Positions 1-5,829 of a stretch of 6,115 nt of DNA are shown in pieces. Source of the DNA: an uncultured Bacilli bacterium. GTDB taxonomy: Bacteria > Bacillota_I > Bacilli_A > RF39 > UBA660. Below the pieces are notes generated by a model. That model worked only from the letters and a program-made list of their open reading frames with translations, was not told where the DNA came from and made no database searches. Positions within the stretch are counted from its first letter, which is position 1. The number at the start of each line of letters is the position of its first letter. The DNA lies in the NCBI GenBank assembly GCA_949840855.1, contig CATKYP010000057.1, forward strand, positions 1 through 6,115. The letters are read 5' to 3'. Both the position numbers and the translations under genes were made by a program.

Positions 1-20
1 ATAAAATAGAAGGTGATTAT

Positions 21-2126
21 ATGGAAGATAGAATTATTAATATACTTAAAAATAGTGATAAAGCTCTTACAATTTATGAGATAGAAGATGAACTTCATTT
101 AACAGAAGTAGAAGATATTAGAATACTTCAAGATGAGTTGGAAAAATTAGAGAATGGTGCTATTATATATCATTCTAATAAGGATAGATATATGATGCTT
201 GCAGATAGTCATTTAAAACGTGGTATTATGCGTGCCAATAAGAAGGGTTTTGGGTTTGTTGATATAGATGATAATGAACAGGACGTCTATATTAATCAAG
301 ACAATATGAATGGTGCTATTCATGATGATATTGTATTAGTAGAGATTACTAGTAAAAAGAATATGCCAAGACTAGAGGGAAGAGTAGTTAAGATATTAAA
401 GAGAGAACGCGATAAGTTTATTGGGGAAATAAATTTTGTAGATAATACAGGATATATTACTTTAGATGAGACTAAAGTTAAGTTGAAAATTGAGATTGAT
501 AGAGAACATTCTAAAAATGCAGTCGATGGTCATAAAGTTGTTGTTAAGCTTTTAGATAAATTGGATAAGAATGGACGATATTCTGGTGAAGTAGTTGAAA
601 TTCTTGGTCATAAAAATGATCCTGGGGTTGATATTCTATCTATTGTTAAAAAATATAATATTCCTGTAGAGTTTCCAGATGATGTAAAAGAGCAATTGAA
701 GCGTATTCCATCAAGTGTTACTAATGACGATATTAAGGATAGACGTGATTTGAGAGATGAAATGATTTTTACAATAGATGGTGATGATACTAAAGATATT
801 GATGATGCTATTTCTATTGAGCAATTAAATAATGGTAACTATAAATTAGGAGTTCATATTGCAGATGTTAGTTATTATGTTAGAGAGGGAGATGCTCTAG
901 ATAAGGAAGCTATGGAAAGAGGAACTTCAGTATATTTAGTAGATAGAGTTATACCAATGATTCCTCATCAATTGTCTAATGGTATTTGTTCTTTAAATCC
1001 TTTAGTTGATAGACTTGCTATTAGTTGTGTTATGGAGTTTGATGGAAAAGGTAGACAGGTTGATTATGAAATATTCGAAAGTGTGATTAGATCTAGGAAA
1101 CAAATGACTTATAAAAATGTTAATAGTATTTTGGAAGATGATGTTGTACCTGAAGGATATGAAGAATATGTTTCAAGTTTAAAAATGATGGGTGAGCTTG
1201 CAGATATTCTTAGAAAAATGAAAGAAAATCGTGGTTATATTGATTTTGAAGTTGATGAAGCAAAAATTTTAGTAGATGAGAATTGTGTACCAACAGATGT
1301 AATATTAAGAAATAGAGGTGTTGGTGAAAATTTAATAGAGGATTTTATGATTGCTGCTAATGAATGTGTTGCAACTCATATATATTTTATGAATTTACCA
1401 TTTATCTATCGTATACATGAGGTACCTAAAGAGGAAAAAATTAGGAGTTTCTTGAATTATATTCAAACCTTAGGATATCAAATTACTGGTAATTTAAAGG
1501 AAAATAATCCGAAATCTATTCAAAAAATAATTAAGATGCTTGATGATAAACCAGAGTTTAAGGTATTGTCTTCTTTATTACTTCGTAGTATGCAAAAAGC
1601 TATATATAAGTCTGATAATTTAGGTCATTTTGGTCTTGCAAGTAAGTGTTATACTCATTTTACTTCACCTATTAGACGTTATCCTGATACTACTGTACAT
1701 AGACTTCTTAGAACATACTTGTTTGAACATAAACTTAATGATAGCACAATGAGACATTGGGAAGAAAAACTTATTTATGTTAGTGAGCATTCTTCTTCTC
1801 GTGAACGTGCTAGTATTGATTGTGAAAGAGAAGTAGAAGATATGAAAATGGCTGAATATATGGAAAAACATATAGGCGAAGAATTTGAAGGTATGATATC
1901 TTCTGTACTTAGTTTTGGAATGTTTGTAGAACTTGATAATTTAATAGAGGGACTTGTTCCAATTAGAGATATGAATGATTTCTTTGTTTATGATGAGGAA
2001 AGAATGACTTTAACGGGAGAAAAGAGTCATATAAAATATACGATTGGTGAGAGAATTTTAGTTAAGGTTGTTAGAGCTTCAAAAGAGGAAAAGACGATAG
2101 ATTTTGAGATTGTAAAGAAGTTATAG
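21..2126 (+). CDS. rnr: Ribonuclease R (3'-5' exoribonuclease)
   Basis: RNase R is a processive, hydrolytic 3'-5' exoribonuclease of the RNase II/RNB family. It degrades structured RNA and, with SmpB-tmRNA, the mRNA of stalled ribosomes. The 701 residues are within the usual family length. The domain order is an N-terminal winged-helix region (about 1-65), two cold-shock/OB domains (about 66-200), the RNB catalytic domain (about 235-570) and a C-terminal S1 domain (about 620-700). The active-site motif TIDGDDTKDIDDA lies at residues 251-263. D253, D259, D261 and D262 have the spacing of the four metal-binding aspartates of E. coli RNase II (D201, D207, D209, D210). The second hallmark, THFTSPIRRYPD, lies at 545-556. 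The ATG is preceded by GAAGGTG at 9-15. The gene is complete and smpB follows after 25 bases, probably in the same transcript. The upstream partner, often secG, is outside the window. Confidence 0.97.
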   Translation: MEDRIINILKNSDKALTIYEIEDELHLTEVEDIRILQDELEKLENGAIIYHSNKDRYMMLADSHLKRGIMRANKKGFGFVDIDDNEQDVYINQDNMNGAIHDDIVLVEITSKKNMPRLEGRVVKILKRERDKFIGEINFVDNTGYITLDETKVKLKIEIDREHSKNAVDGHKVVVKLLDKLDKNGRYSGEVVEILGHKNDPGVDILSIVKKYNIPVEFPDDVKEQLKRIPSSVTNDDIKDRRDLRDEMIFTIDGDDTKDIDDAISIEQLNNGNYKLGVHIADVSYYVREGDALDKEAMERGTSVYLVDRVIPMIPHQLSNGICSLNPLVDRLAISCVMEFDGKGRQVDYEIFESVIRSRKQMTYKNVNSILEDDVVPEGYEEYVSSLKMMGELADILRKMKENRGYIDFEVDEAKILVDENCVPTDVILRNRGVGENLIEDFMIAANECVATHIYFMNLPFIYRIHEVPKEEKIRSFLNYIQTLGYQITGNLKENNPKSIQKIIKMLDDKPEFKVLSSLLLRSMQKAIYKSDNLGHFGLASKCYTHFTSPIRRYPDTTVHRLLRTYLFEHKLNDSTMRHWEEKLIYVSEHSSSRERASIDCEREVEDMKMAEYMEKHIGEEFEGMISSVLSFGMFVELDNLIEGLVPIRDMNDFFVYDEERMTLTGEKSHIKYTIGERILVKVVRASKEEKTIDFEIVKKL

Positions 2127-2151
2127 TTTTATAGATTAGTAGGTGATAATA

Positions 2152-2592
2152 ATGGAAATTTTTAATAGACAAGCTAAGCATAATTATTTCGTAGAAGATA
2201 CTTATGAATGTGGAATTGTATTAAATGGTTGCGAAATAAAGTCAATAAGAGATGGAAAATGCAATTTAAAAGATAGTTATGGATTAGTTAGAAACGGAGA
2301 AGTTTTTCTTTTAAATATGTATATATCACCTTATAAAGAAGGAAATATATTTAATGAAAGTGAAACAAGAAATAGAAAGTTATTACTTCATAAAAGTGAA
2401 ATAAGAAAAATAGATAATGATATTAATTTAAAAGGCTTGACATTAATTCCTTTAAAACTTTATTTTGTTAGAGATAAAGCAAAAATTCAACTTGGTGTTT
2501 GCCGTGGGAAAAAGAATTATGATAAGAGGCAAACTATAAAAGAGAGAGATTTGCAAAGACAATTTAGAAAAGAAAATAAGTATAAATATTAG
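2152..2592 (+). CDS. smpB: SsrA-binding protein SmpB
   Basis: SmpB is the small OB-fold RNA-binding protein that binds the tRNA-like domain of tmRNA and delivers it to stalled ribosomes for trans-translation. The protein of 146 residues has the usual family length. It opens with MEIFNRQAKHNYFVEDTYE, followed by the conserved GCEIKSIRDGKCNLKDSY segment. It ends with the signature RGKKNYDKR...KERD and a basic tail, the part that enters the empty mRNA channel. I chose the ATG at 2152 over an in-frame GTG at 2143, because that GTG is part of the ribosome binding site TAGGTG and the family begins at or near this Met. The gene lies 25 bases after rnr and about 160 bases before ssrA, the RNA it serves. 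A terminator follows its stop codon, so ssrA has a separate promoter. Confidence 0.96.
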   Translation: MEIFNRQAKHNYFVEDTYECGIVLNGCEIKSIRDGKCNLKDSYGLVRNGEVFLLNMYISPYKEGNIFNESETRNRKLLLHKSEIRKIDNDINLKGLTLIPLKLYFVRDKAKIQLGVCRGKKNYDKRQTIKERDLQRQFRKENKYKY

Positions 2593-2597
2593 AGTTT

Positions 2598-2627
2598 ATG
2601 TATTATATGCATAGCATACGTTTTTTT
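2598..2627 (+). terminator. Intrinsic terminator after smpB
   Basis: Six bases after the smpB stop codon region there is a dyad: ATGTAT (2598-2603) against ATACGT (2616-2621). A tighter inner alternative is TATGC-ATA-GCATA (2606-2618). A run of seven T (2621-2627) follows directly. The stem is short and AT-rich, but its position and T tract fit a Rho-independent terminator ending the rnr-smpB transcript. Confidence 0.55.
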
Positions 2628-2641
2628 GGTTATTATAATGA

Positions 2642-2664
2642 TATAATAATTGATAATTATTATA
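2642..2664. repeat. Perfect 10-bp AT inverted repeat
   Basis: TATAATAATT (2642-2651) and AATTATTATA (2655-2664) are perfect inverse complements around a 3-base GAT spacer. The repeat lies between the smpB terminator and the ssrA promoter, centred about 90 bases upstream of the -10 box. It consists only of A and T in the arms. It could be an operator-like site or an AT-rich cruciform, or it could be chance in DNA this AT-rich. No function can be assigned. Confidence 0.4.
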
Positions 2665-2715
2665 AATTAATTACTTAGGTGTTTTCATGAGATAGTGGCA
2701 ATTTTCATATTGTAC

Positions 2716-2744
2716 TTCTCAACTAATTTAAATTATGCTATAAT
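2716..2744 (+). promoter_or_regulatory. Extended -10 promoter of ssrA
   Basis: TGCTATAAT (2736-2744) is a perfect sigma-A -10 hexamer with the extended TGN element. It ends 8 bases before the first G of the mature tmRNA at 2753. The -35 region is weak (TTCTCA at 2716-2721, 17-base spacing), which is common for extended -10 promoters. The short gap to the mature 5' end suggests that transcription starts at or within a few bases of the RNA end. Confidence 0.75.
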
Positions 2745-2833
2745 TTTGATATGGGGATGTAATGGTTTCGACAGGAATATTGAAACATAGATGGCAAGTC
2801 GGGTATCTACGTTACAGATAACAAAAAATAAAC

Positions 2834-2899
2834 GCAAATAAAATTAAAAATGCATTTGCAAATATGTTTGGTTCTCGCCAAGCTGTTGCCTTTGCCTAA
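2834..2899 (+). other. tmRNA tag-peptide reading frame
   Basis: The resume codon is most likely GCA at 2834, preceded by TAAAC, the context usual for tmRNA resume codons (…CGCAAA). From there 21 codons run to TAA at 2897-2899. The encoded tag starts ANKIKNAFAN, continues MFGSRQ, and ends AVAFA. The hydrophobic, Ala-rich C-terminus is what ClpXP- and Lon/FtsH-type proteases recognise. The tag is about twice the length of the common 10-residue tags, and its VAFA end resembles the FAFA/YAFA ends known from mycoplasmas. The start codon is inferred from context; the end is clear. Confidence 0.8.
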
Positions 2900-3104
2900 T
2901 ATAAGGAAATGCAATTCTTTATTATTTTTACCTATGAAATAATTTAGGGTTTGATTTAAGTAGGTTATGTCTAATATTTGCCTTAGTATTAGAAAGAATT
3001 TTTAGGCTAGTATATTAATTTGGTCGTCAATTACTTTTTTAATATATGAACTTAATTAGTTGACTAAACTTGTAGAGGTTTATGTATTCGTATTTTTGGA
3101 CAGG

Positions 3105-3129
3105 AGTTCAATTCTCCTCATCTCCACCA
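3105..3129 (+). other. Possible integration site (3' end of ssrA)
   Basis: The 3' end of tmRNA genes (T arm plus acceptor stem and CCA) is a well-known attachment site for tyrosine-recombinase islands and phages. Accessory DNA with a relaxase gene begins just after it here, which makes this end a candidate left attachment site. No second copy of the CTCCTCATCTCCACCA segment occurs in the window, and no integrase gene is visible. The call therefore rests on position only. Confidence 0.3.
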
Positions 3130-3140
3130 TTGGGAAATCT

Positions 3141-3158
3141 GTTCTAACTTTTTAGAAC
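3141..3158. repeat. Short hairpin just after tmRNA
   Basis: GTTCTAA (3141-3147) and TTAGAAC (3152-3158) are perfect inverse complements with a 4-base CTTT loop, 11 bases beyond the tmRNA CCA. It could block or guide 3' processing of the precursor, or mark a recombinase core/arm site. It lacks an adjoining T tract, so it is not itself the terminator. Confidence 0.45.
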
Positions 3159-3173
3159 TTTATATACAAAAAG

Positions 3174-3204
3174 TATCAATTTCAAAAGAAGTTGATATTT
3201 TTTT
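3174..3204 (+). terminator. Intrinsic terminator of ssrA
   Basis: TATCAATTTC (3174-3183) pairs with GAAGTTGATA (3188-3197) over ten positions, with one T-G wobble and an AAAA loop, and is followed by seven T (3198-3204). This is a classical Rho-independent terminator 45 bases past the tmRNA 3' end. It separates ssrA transcription from the accessory DNA downstream. Confidence 0.85.
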
Positions 3205-3229
3205 GTGATTAGAGAAAGGACAGATAAAA

Positions 3230-3361
3230 ATGGTAAGTATAGTTAGTAAGGAATTACACTTTGATGAAGAGTTAAAAAAGAAAATAGAATTTATATGTGA
3301 TTTTTGTAACTTACTATTTTATCAATGGTCTTATGTAGTTTTAATGCTTTACGAAGTTTAG
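3230..3361 (+). CDS. Small hypothetical ORF, 43 residues
   Basis: An ATG at 3230, preceded by GAAAGGA (3213-3219 region) at a workable distance, opens 43 codons ending in TAG. The product starts MVSIVSKELHFDEELKKK and continues with a hydrophobic, aromatic-rich second half (IEFICDFCNLLFYQWSYVVL), perhaps one membrane-associated helix. I do not recognise it. It sits between the ssrA terminator and the hairpin-rich region, and its last codons lie inside an inverted repeat (3342-3366). It may be a real small gene, or the 5' remnant of a larger gene that was deleted when the element decayed. In DNA this AT-rich, a 43-codon frame is weak evidence by itself. Confidence 0.3.
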   Translation: MVSIVSKELHFDEELKKKIEFICDFCNLLFYQWSYVVLMLYEV

Positions 3362-3366
3362 CATTA
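3342..3366. repeat. Inverted repeat at end of the small ORF
   Basis: TAATGCT (3342-3348) and AGCATTA (3360-3366) are perfect inverse complements around an 11-base spacer. The repeat overlaps the stop codon of the small ORF. No T tract follows, so a terminator is unlikely. It is the first of four dyads packed into about 185 bases in front of the relaxase gene. Confidence 0.45.
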
Positions 3367-3379
3367 TTACAAAATAAGA

Positions 3380-3482
3380 CAAGGTGGATTCTAAGGTTGC
3401 CTAAACCTTAGCCCCCAGATTTTGATGCTTGCGTCAAAATCTATAGGGGGTTAGAGATTTCGTCAAAGTCAAAATTACCTTG
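3380..3482. other. Compact multi-hairpin structure upstream of mob
   Basis: Three nested pairings are visible. An outer helix is CAAGGT (3380-3385) with ACCTTG (3477-3482). A perfect 8-bp hairpin is CTAAGGTT (3391-3398) with AACCTTAG (3404-3411), loop GCCTA. A long hairpin is CCCCC (3412-3416) plus AGATTTTGATG (3417-3427) with CGTCAAAATCT (3432-3442) plus GGGGG (3446-3450), with a CTTG loop and a three-base ATA bulge. Two hairpins inside a closing helix resemble a folded RNA or a single-strand DNA origin. G/C runs of this kind are rare in the surrounding AT-rich DNA. The TCAAAAT arm recurs at 3469-3475, so the long stem has a second possible partner. Candidates are an oriT or replication-origin structure, a regulatory RNA, or an IS200/IS605-type palindromic end. 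It is not a riboswitch class that I recognise. Confidence 0.5.
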
Positions 3483-3525
3483 CTATAAATAGTAGGACTC
3501 TCTTTTTTTATAGTCCACTTTATAG
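3483..3525. promoter_or_regulatory. Bulged inverted repeat, candidate oriT
   Basis: CTATAAA-GT-GGACT (3483-3499, interrupted by bulges TA and A) is the exact inverse complement of AGTCCACTTTATAG (3512-3525), giving 14 pairs around a T-rich 12-base loop. It ends 20 bases before the first relaxase codon position. MobV relaxases normally nick at an inverted-repeat oriT just upstream of their own gene, and the mob promoter is often embedded there. This position and shape fit that role. I cannot match a known nick sequence, so oriT is a positional inference. Confidence 0.35.
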
Positions 3526-3545
3526 GTTACATTTTAAAGGAAGAA

Positions 3546-4891
3546 CTATCTTATTCATTACACTTAAGTAATGATAAAAACAAATCTAAAAAAGCAAGAA
3601 GAAGTGTAAAAAATACTGAAACTGGAACTACTTCTCTATCTAATAATGCTATCCAAAATCATCAGCAATTATCAAAAGTTGATAAACACAATTTAAGAAA
3701 ATATGATGAAGAACAAGAATTAATTTGTACGATTAAAGGAACATCATCTATTGTTGAAGATACTAAAAATTTGTATTTAGATTTATTTGAAGATGCAAGA
3801 ATTAGATATAATGAAAAACAAACTAGAAATGATAGGAAGATAGATAATTATTTTAATCATATCTCTAATGATAATAAAAGAGATCTTGCTTGTGAGATTA
3901 TTATTGAACTTGGAGATATGGATTTTTGGGCTGATAAAGATAATAAATTTAAACATAAAATGACAGAAGTTTTTAAAGAACAAATCATAGATTTAGAAGA
4001 AGTTGTTCCTAATTTTAAAATTGCTAATGCAACTATACATTATGATGAATCTAGTCCACTAGCACCACACATTTACATATCGTTGGAGTTCCTTTTAAAG
4101 ATGGAATGAAAAATGGTATGGAAAAACAAGTTGGAAAAAGTGATGTCTTTAATAAAATTAGTCTAACTGATATTCAAGATAAAATGAGAGAATATTGCAT
4201 TAATTCTTTCAATAGAATTTATCATTTGAACTATACTCTTAAATTAAAAGAAGAAGGAAGAAATGTTGATATTAATGTCGCCAATATGAATGAGTATAAA
4301 AAGTTTAAACGAGAACAAGAAAAATACAAAAAGCAACTTAAAGAATTGAATAATAAAGCAGATGAATTACAAAATAAATCTAATGAAATAAATGATATTA
4401 TTAATAATCTAAAACCTACTATTACGAATAAAAATAACTATTCTATTTCAAATGATGAGGTAGATAAAATCAAAAAATATTTAGAACAAACTAATGATAC
4501 TACTTCTAATTTGAAAAATGCCAATGATATAAATATAGTCTTAAAAAAATATGAAGATGATTTAAGAGAACACTCTAACGAAGTAAGAAACTTGAAGAAG
4601 AGAATAAAAATTCGTGAAGATAGAATTGAAGAATTAGAATATGATTTGGATAATGCAAATGAAACTATTGATGAGTTAGAAGATAAAGTATCAGAATTAC
4701 AAAAAATAGTTGATTATTTTAAGCAATTATGGAAAAAGTTTATAGAATTTTTACAAAATAAATTTTTCTCTTCTGATAAATATGATGACTTCATTAATGA
4801 TTTATATGATGAAGATATACTTGATGAAGATGATCTGAAATTTATTGAAAACTATAAAAATAACGAGAAAAATGATGATTTTGAACGATAA
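3546..4891 (+). pseudogene. Broken MobV/Mob_Pre plasmid-type relaxase
   Basis: MobV relaxases nick oriT and pilot the single strand during conjugative mobilisation. The frame from 3546 reads SYSLHLSNDK after codon 1, the usual start of this group (MSYSLH...), but codon 1 is CTA. An AAAGGAAG site stands just upstream, and no ATG, GTG or TTG occurs in frame before TTG at 3771. Motif I, KHNLRKYD, has its His at codon 48. YNEKQTRNDRKIDNYF and the metal-binding motif HYDESSP (165-171) follow. At 4068-4075 the frame breaks between PH and the next H. Removing two bases of a CACACA run restores PHLHIVGVPFKDGMKNG, and the second frame then runs to 4891. The C-terminal part is a long Lys/Glu/Asn coiled coil (about 4300-4740), then FKQLWKKFIEFLQNKFFSS and an acidic tail, typical of this family. 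Family assignment is firm, and loss of function is very likely unless the two lesions are sequencing errors. Confidence 0.85.
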
Positions 4892-4908
4892 TTGTTTGAA
4901 ATTATAAA
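4881..4908 (+). promoter_or_regulatory. Possible promoter before the 266-residue gene
   Basis: TTGAAC (4881-4886) and TATAAA (4903-4908) are separated by 16 bases and resemble sigma-A -35 and -10 boxes. They overlap the end of the relaxase reading frame and lie about 40 bases before the next start codon. In AT-rich DNA such matches arise often, so this is a suggestion that the following gene can be expressed despite decay of mob. Confidence 0.3.
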
Positions 4909-4950
4909 AAATATGTTAAAATAATAAGTAATCAAGGGAGGTTTTATCAA

Positions 4951-5751
4951 ATGGCTATTAATGCAAATGAAAAATTTATAAATGCTATATTAAGTAGAGT
5001 ATCTGATTATAAGATGACATCAGAAAGAAAAATCACAGATTTAGATGAATTAAACAATATTATGGAAACTGCAACTGGACATGGATATAGTTTAAGTATC
5101 ATTAAAAGTTTATATCATTTGATTGATGCAAGTGCGCAAGAATATTCTTATGAAAATGGTTTGAAATATTTAATTAGTGAAATGACATATAAAAATGGTA
5201 CAAATATTCATACTATTGAGCAACGAACATTAACAACAGATTATAATAATGTTCCAATAACAAATATTGTAATTAAAAGAGAAAGAAAAGCAGTACAGCA
5301 ATTATTAATATCTTCTTCAAAAGATGAAATATTTCCAGAAGCAATGAAAGATATTGAAATTGAAAAAACAAGTATTCATGTCAATGATAATTGTGGTTCT
5401 GTTTTTGAAACGTATACTAACTTAAATGACAGTTCTCTAATGCTAGAAAAATATATGCAGTACTATCCAGTTTCAAATTATGGGAATTCTGATAAAGATT
5501 TATTAAGATTATGTGGTTGTGGCACTAGATATCTAGAAATTATTTATCACAAAAAAGAACCTATATATGCACAACTTTCCGATAAATATAAAGTTGAAAT
5601 GGCAGATTTTGATCCTAACTCATCAATAGATGCAAAAATTATTGTTGGCAAAATTAATAATGAAGTTGATTCAATTGTTACTAATATTCATTCATTAATA
5701 GATGAATATGTGAATAAAAATTCATCTATGAAAAAATTAGAAAAGAAATAA
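4951..5751 (+). CDS. Uncharacterised 266-residue protein
   Basis: I do not recognise this family. The start is well supported: AAGGGAGG (4934-4941) lies nine bases before the ATG. The protein has no obvious signal peptide or membrane segment and looks cytoplasmic. Residues 1-75 are likely helical (NEKFINAILSRVSDY, IKSLYHLIDASAQEY). Residues 75-145 alternate in a way that suggests beta strands (ITNIVIKRERKAVQQLLI). A Cys at 148 and the pair LCGCG (C188, C190) are the only cysteines and could bind a metal. The C-terminus is helical and Lys-rich. The frame is intact, unlike the neighbouring relaxase, which implies either recent arrival or retained selection. It lies 78 bases before a TcmP-like gene in the same direction. 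The two may form a cargo module, but a weak terminator-like dyad lies between them. Confidence 0.8.
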   Translation: MAINANEKFINAILSRVSDYKMTSERKITDLDELNNIMETATGHGYSLSIIKSLYHLIDASAQEYSYENGLKYLISEMTYKNGTNIHTIEQRTLTTDYNNVPITNIVIKRERKAVQQLLISSSKDEIFPEAMKDIEIEKTSIHVNDNCGSVFETYTNLNDSSLMLEKYMQYYPVSNYGNSDKDLLRLCGCGTRYLEIIYHKKEPIYAQLSDKYKVEMADFDPNSSIDAKIIVGKINNEVDSIVTNIHSLIDEYVNKNSSMKKLEKK

Positions 5752-5769
5752 ATATAATTTTAATTAATG

Positions 5770-5813
5770 GCTAGTAAAGACTTATGTTTAAATCCTTACT
5801 ATGCTCTTTTTTT
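5770..5813 (+). terminator. Weak terminator-like dyad
   Basis: GC-TAGTAA (5770-5777) pairs with TTACTA-T-GC (5796-5804) with one bulged T and an 18-base loop. The bases TC and a run of seven T (5807-5813) follow. The loop is large and the stem weak, so termination after the 266-residue gene may be partial or absent, leaving read-through into the next gene. Confidence 0.35.
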
Positions 5814-5829
5814 GTAAAAGGAGGATTTT

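Larger units (their letters stand above)
2753..3129 (+). ncRNA. ssrA: Transfer-messenger RNA (tmRNA, SsrA)
   Basis: This RNA of 377 nt rescues stalled ribosomes: it acts as an alanine tRNA, then as an mRNA for a degradation tag. The 5' end GGGGATG (2753-2759) pairs with CATCTCC (3119-3125). The third pair is G-U, the alanine identity element. The discriminator A and CCA are encoded at 3126-3129. The T arm is AGGAG-TTCAATT-CTCCT (3102-3118), and the D-like segment GGTTTCGACAGG follows the 5' stem. The RNA is one-piece, not permuted. An internal tag frame is entered at a GCA codon at 2834, and the long stretch after it should hold the pseudoknots. It has its own promoter upstream and terminator downstream. 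Its 3' end borders accessory DNA. Confidence 0.96.

Noticed and set aside
1665..1871. Reverse-strand reading frame of 68 codons
   Set aside because: It lies wholly inside the RNase R catalytic/S1 region, has no ribosome binding site, and its Phe/Ile/Ser-rich product is what the complement of AT-rich coding DNA gives.
2143..2151. GTG start for SmpB three codons upstream
   Set aside because: The GTG is part of the TAGGTG ribosome binding site. The ATG at 2152 has correct spacing and matches the family N-terminus.
3412..3450. Terminator for the small ORF
   Set aside because: The hairpin is strong, but it is followed by TTAGAGATTT, not a T tract, so a Rho-independent terminator is unlikely on the plus strand.
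3380..3482. Known riboswitch or CRISPR repeat
   Set aside because: I could not match it to the preQ1, SAM, fluoride, guanidine or T-box patterns, and there are no regularly spaced repeats that would indicate a CRISPR array.
3783..3983. Reverse-strand reading frame of 66 codons
   Set aside because: It is a shadow of the relaxase frame, which has clear family motifs on the plus strand.
4106..4891. Separate gene starting at ATG 4106
   Set aside because: The frame continues upstream as HIVGVPFKDG, the relaxase sequence directly after the histidine motif. It is the 3' half of a frameshifted gene, and no convincing ribosome binding site precedes 4106.
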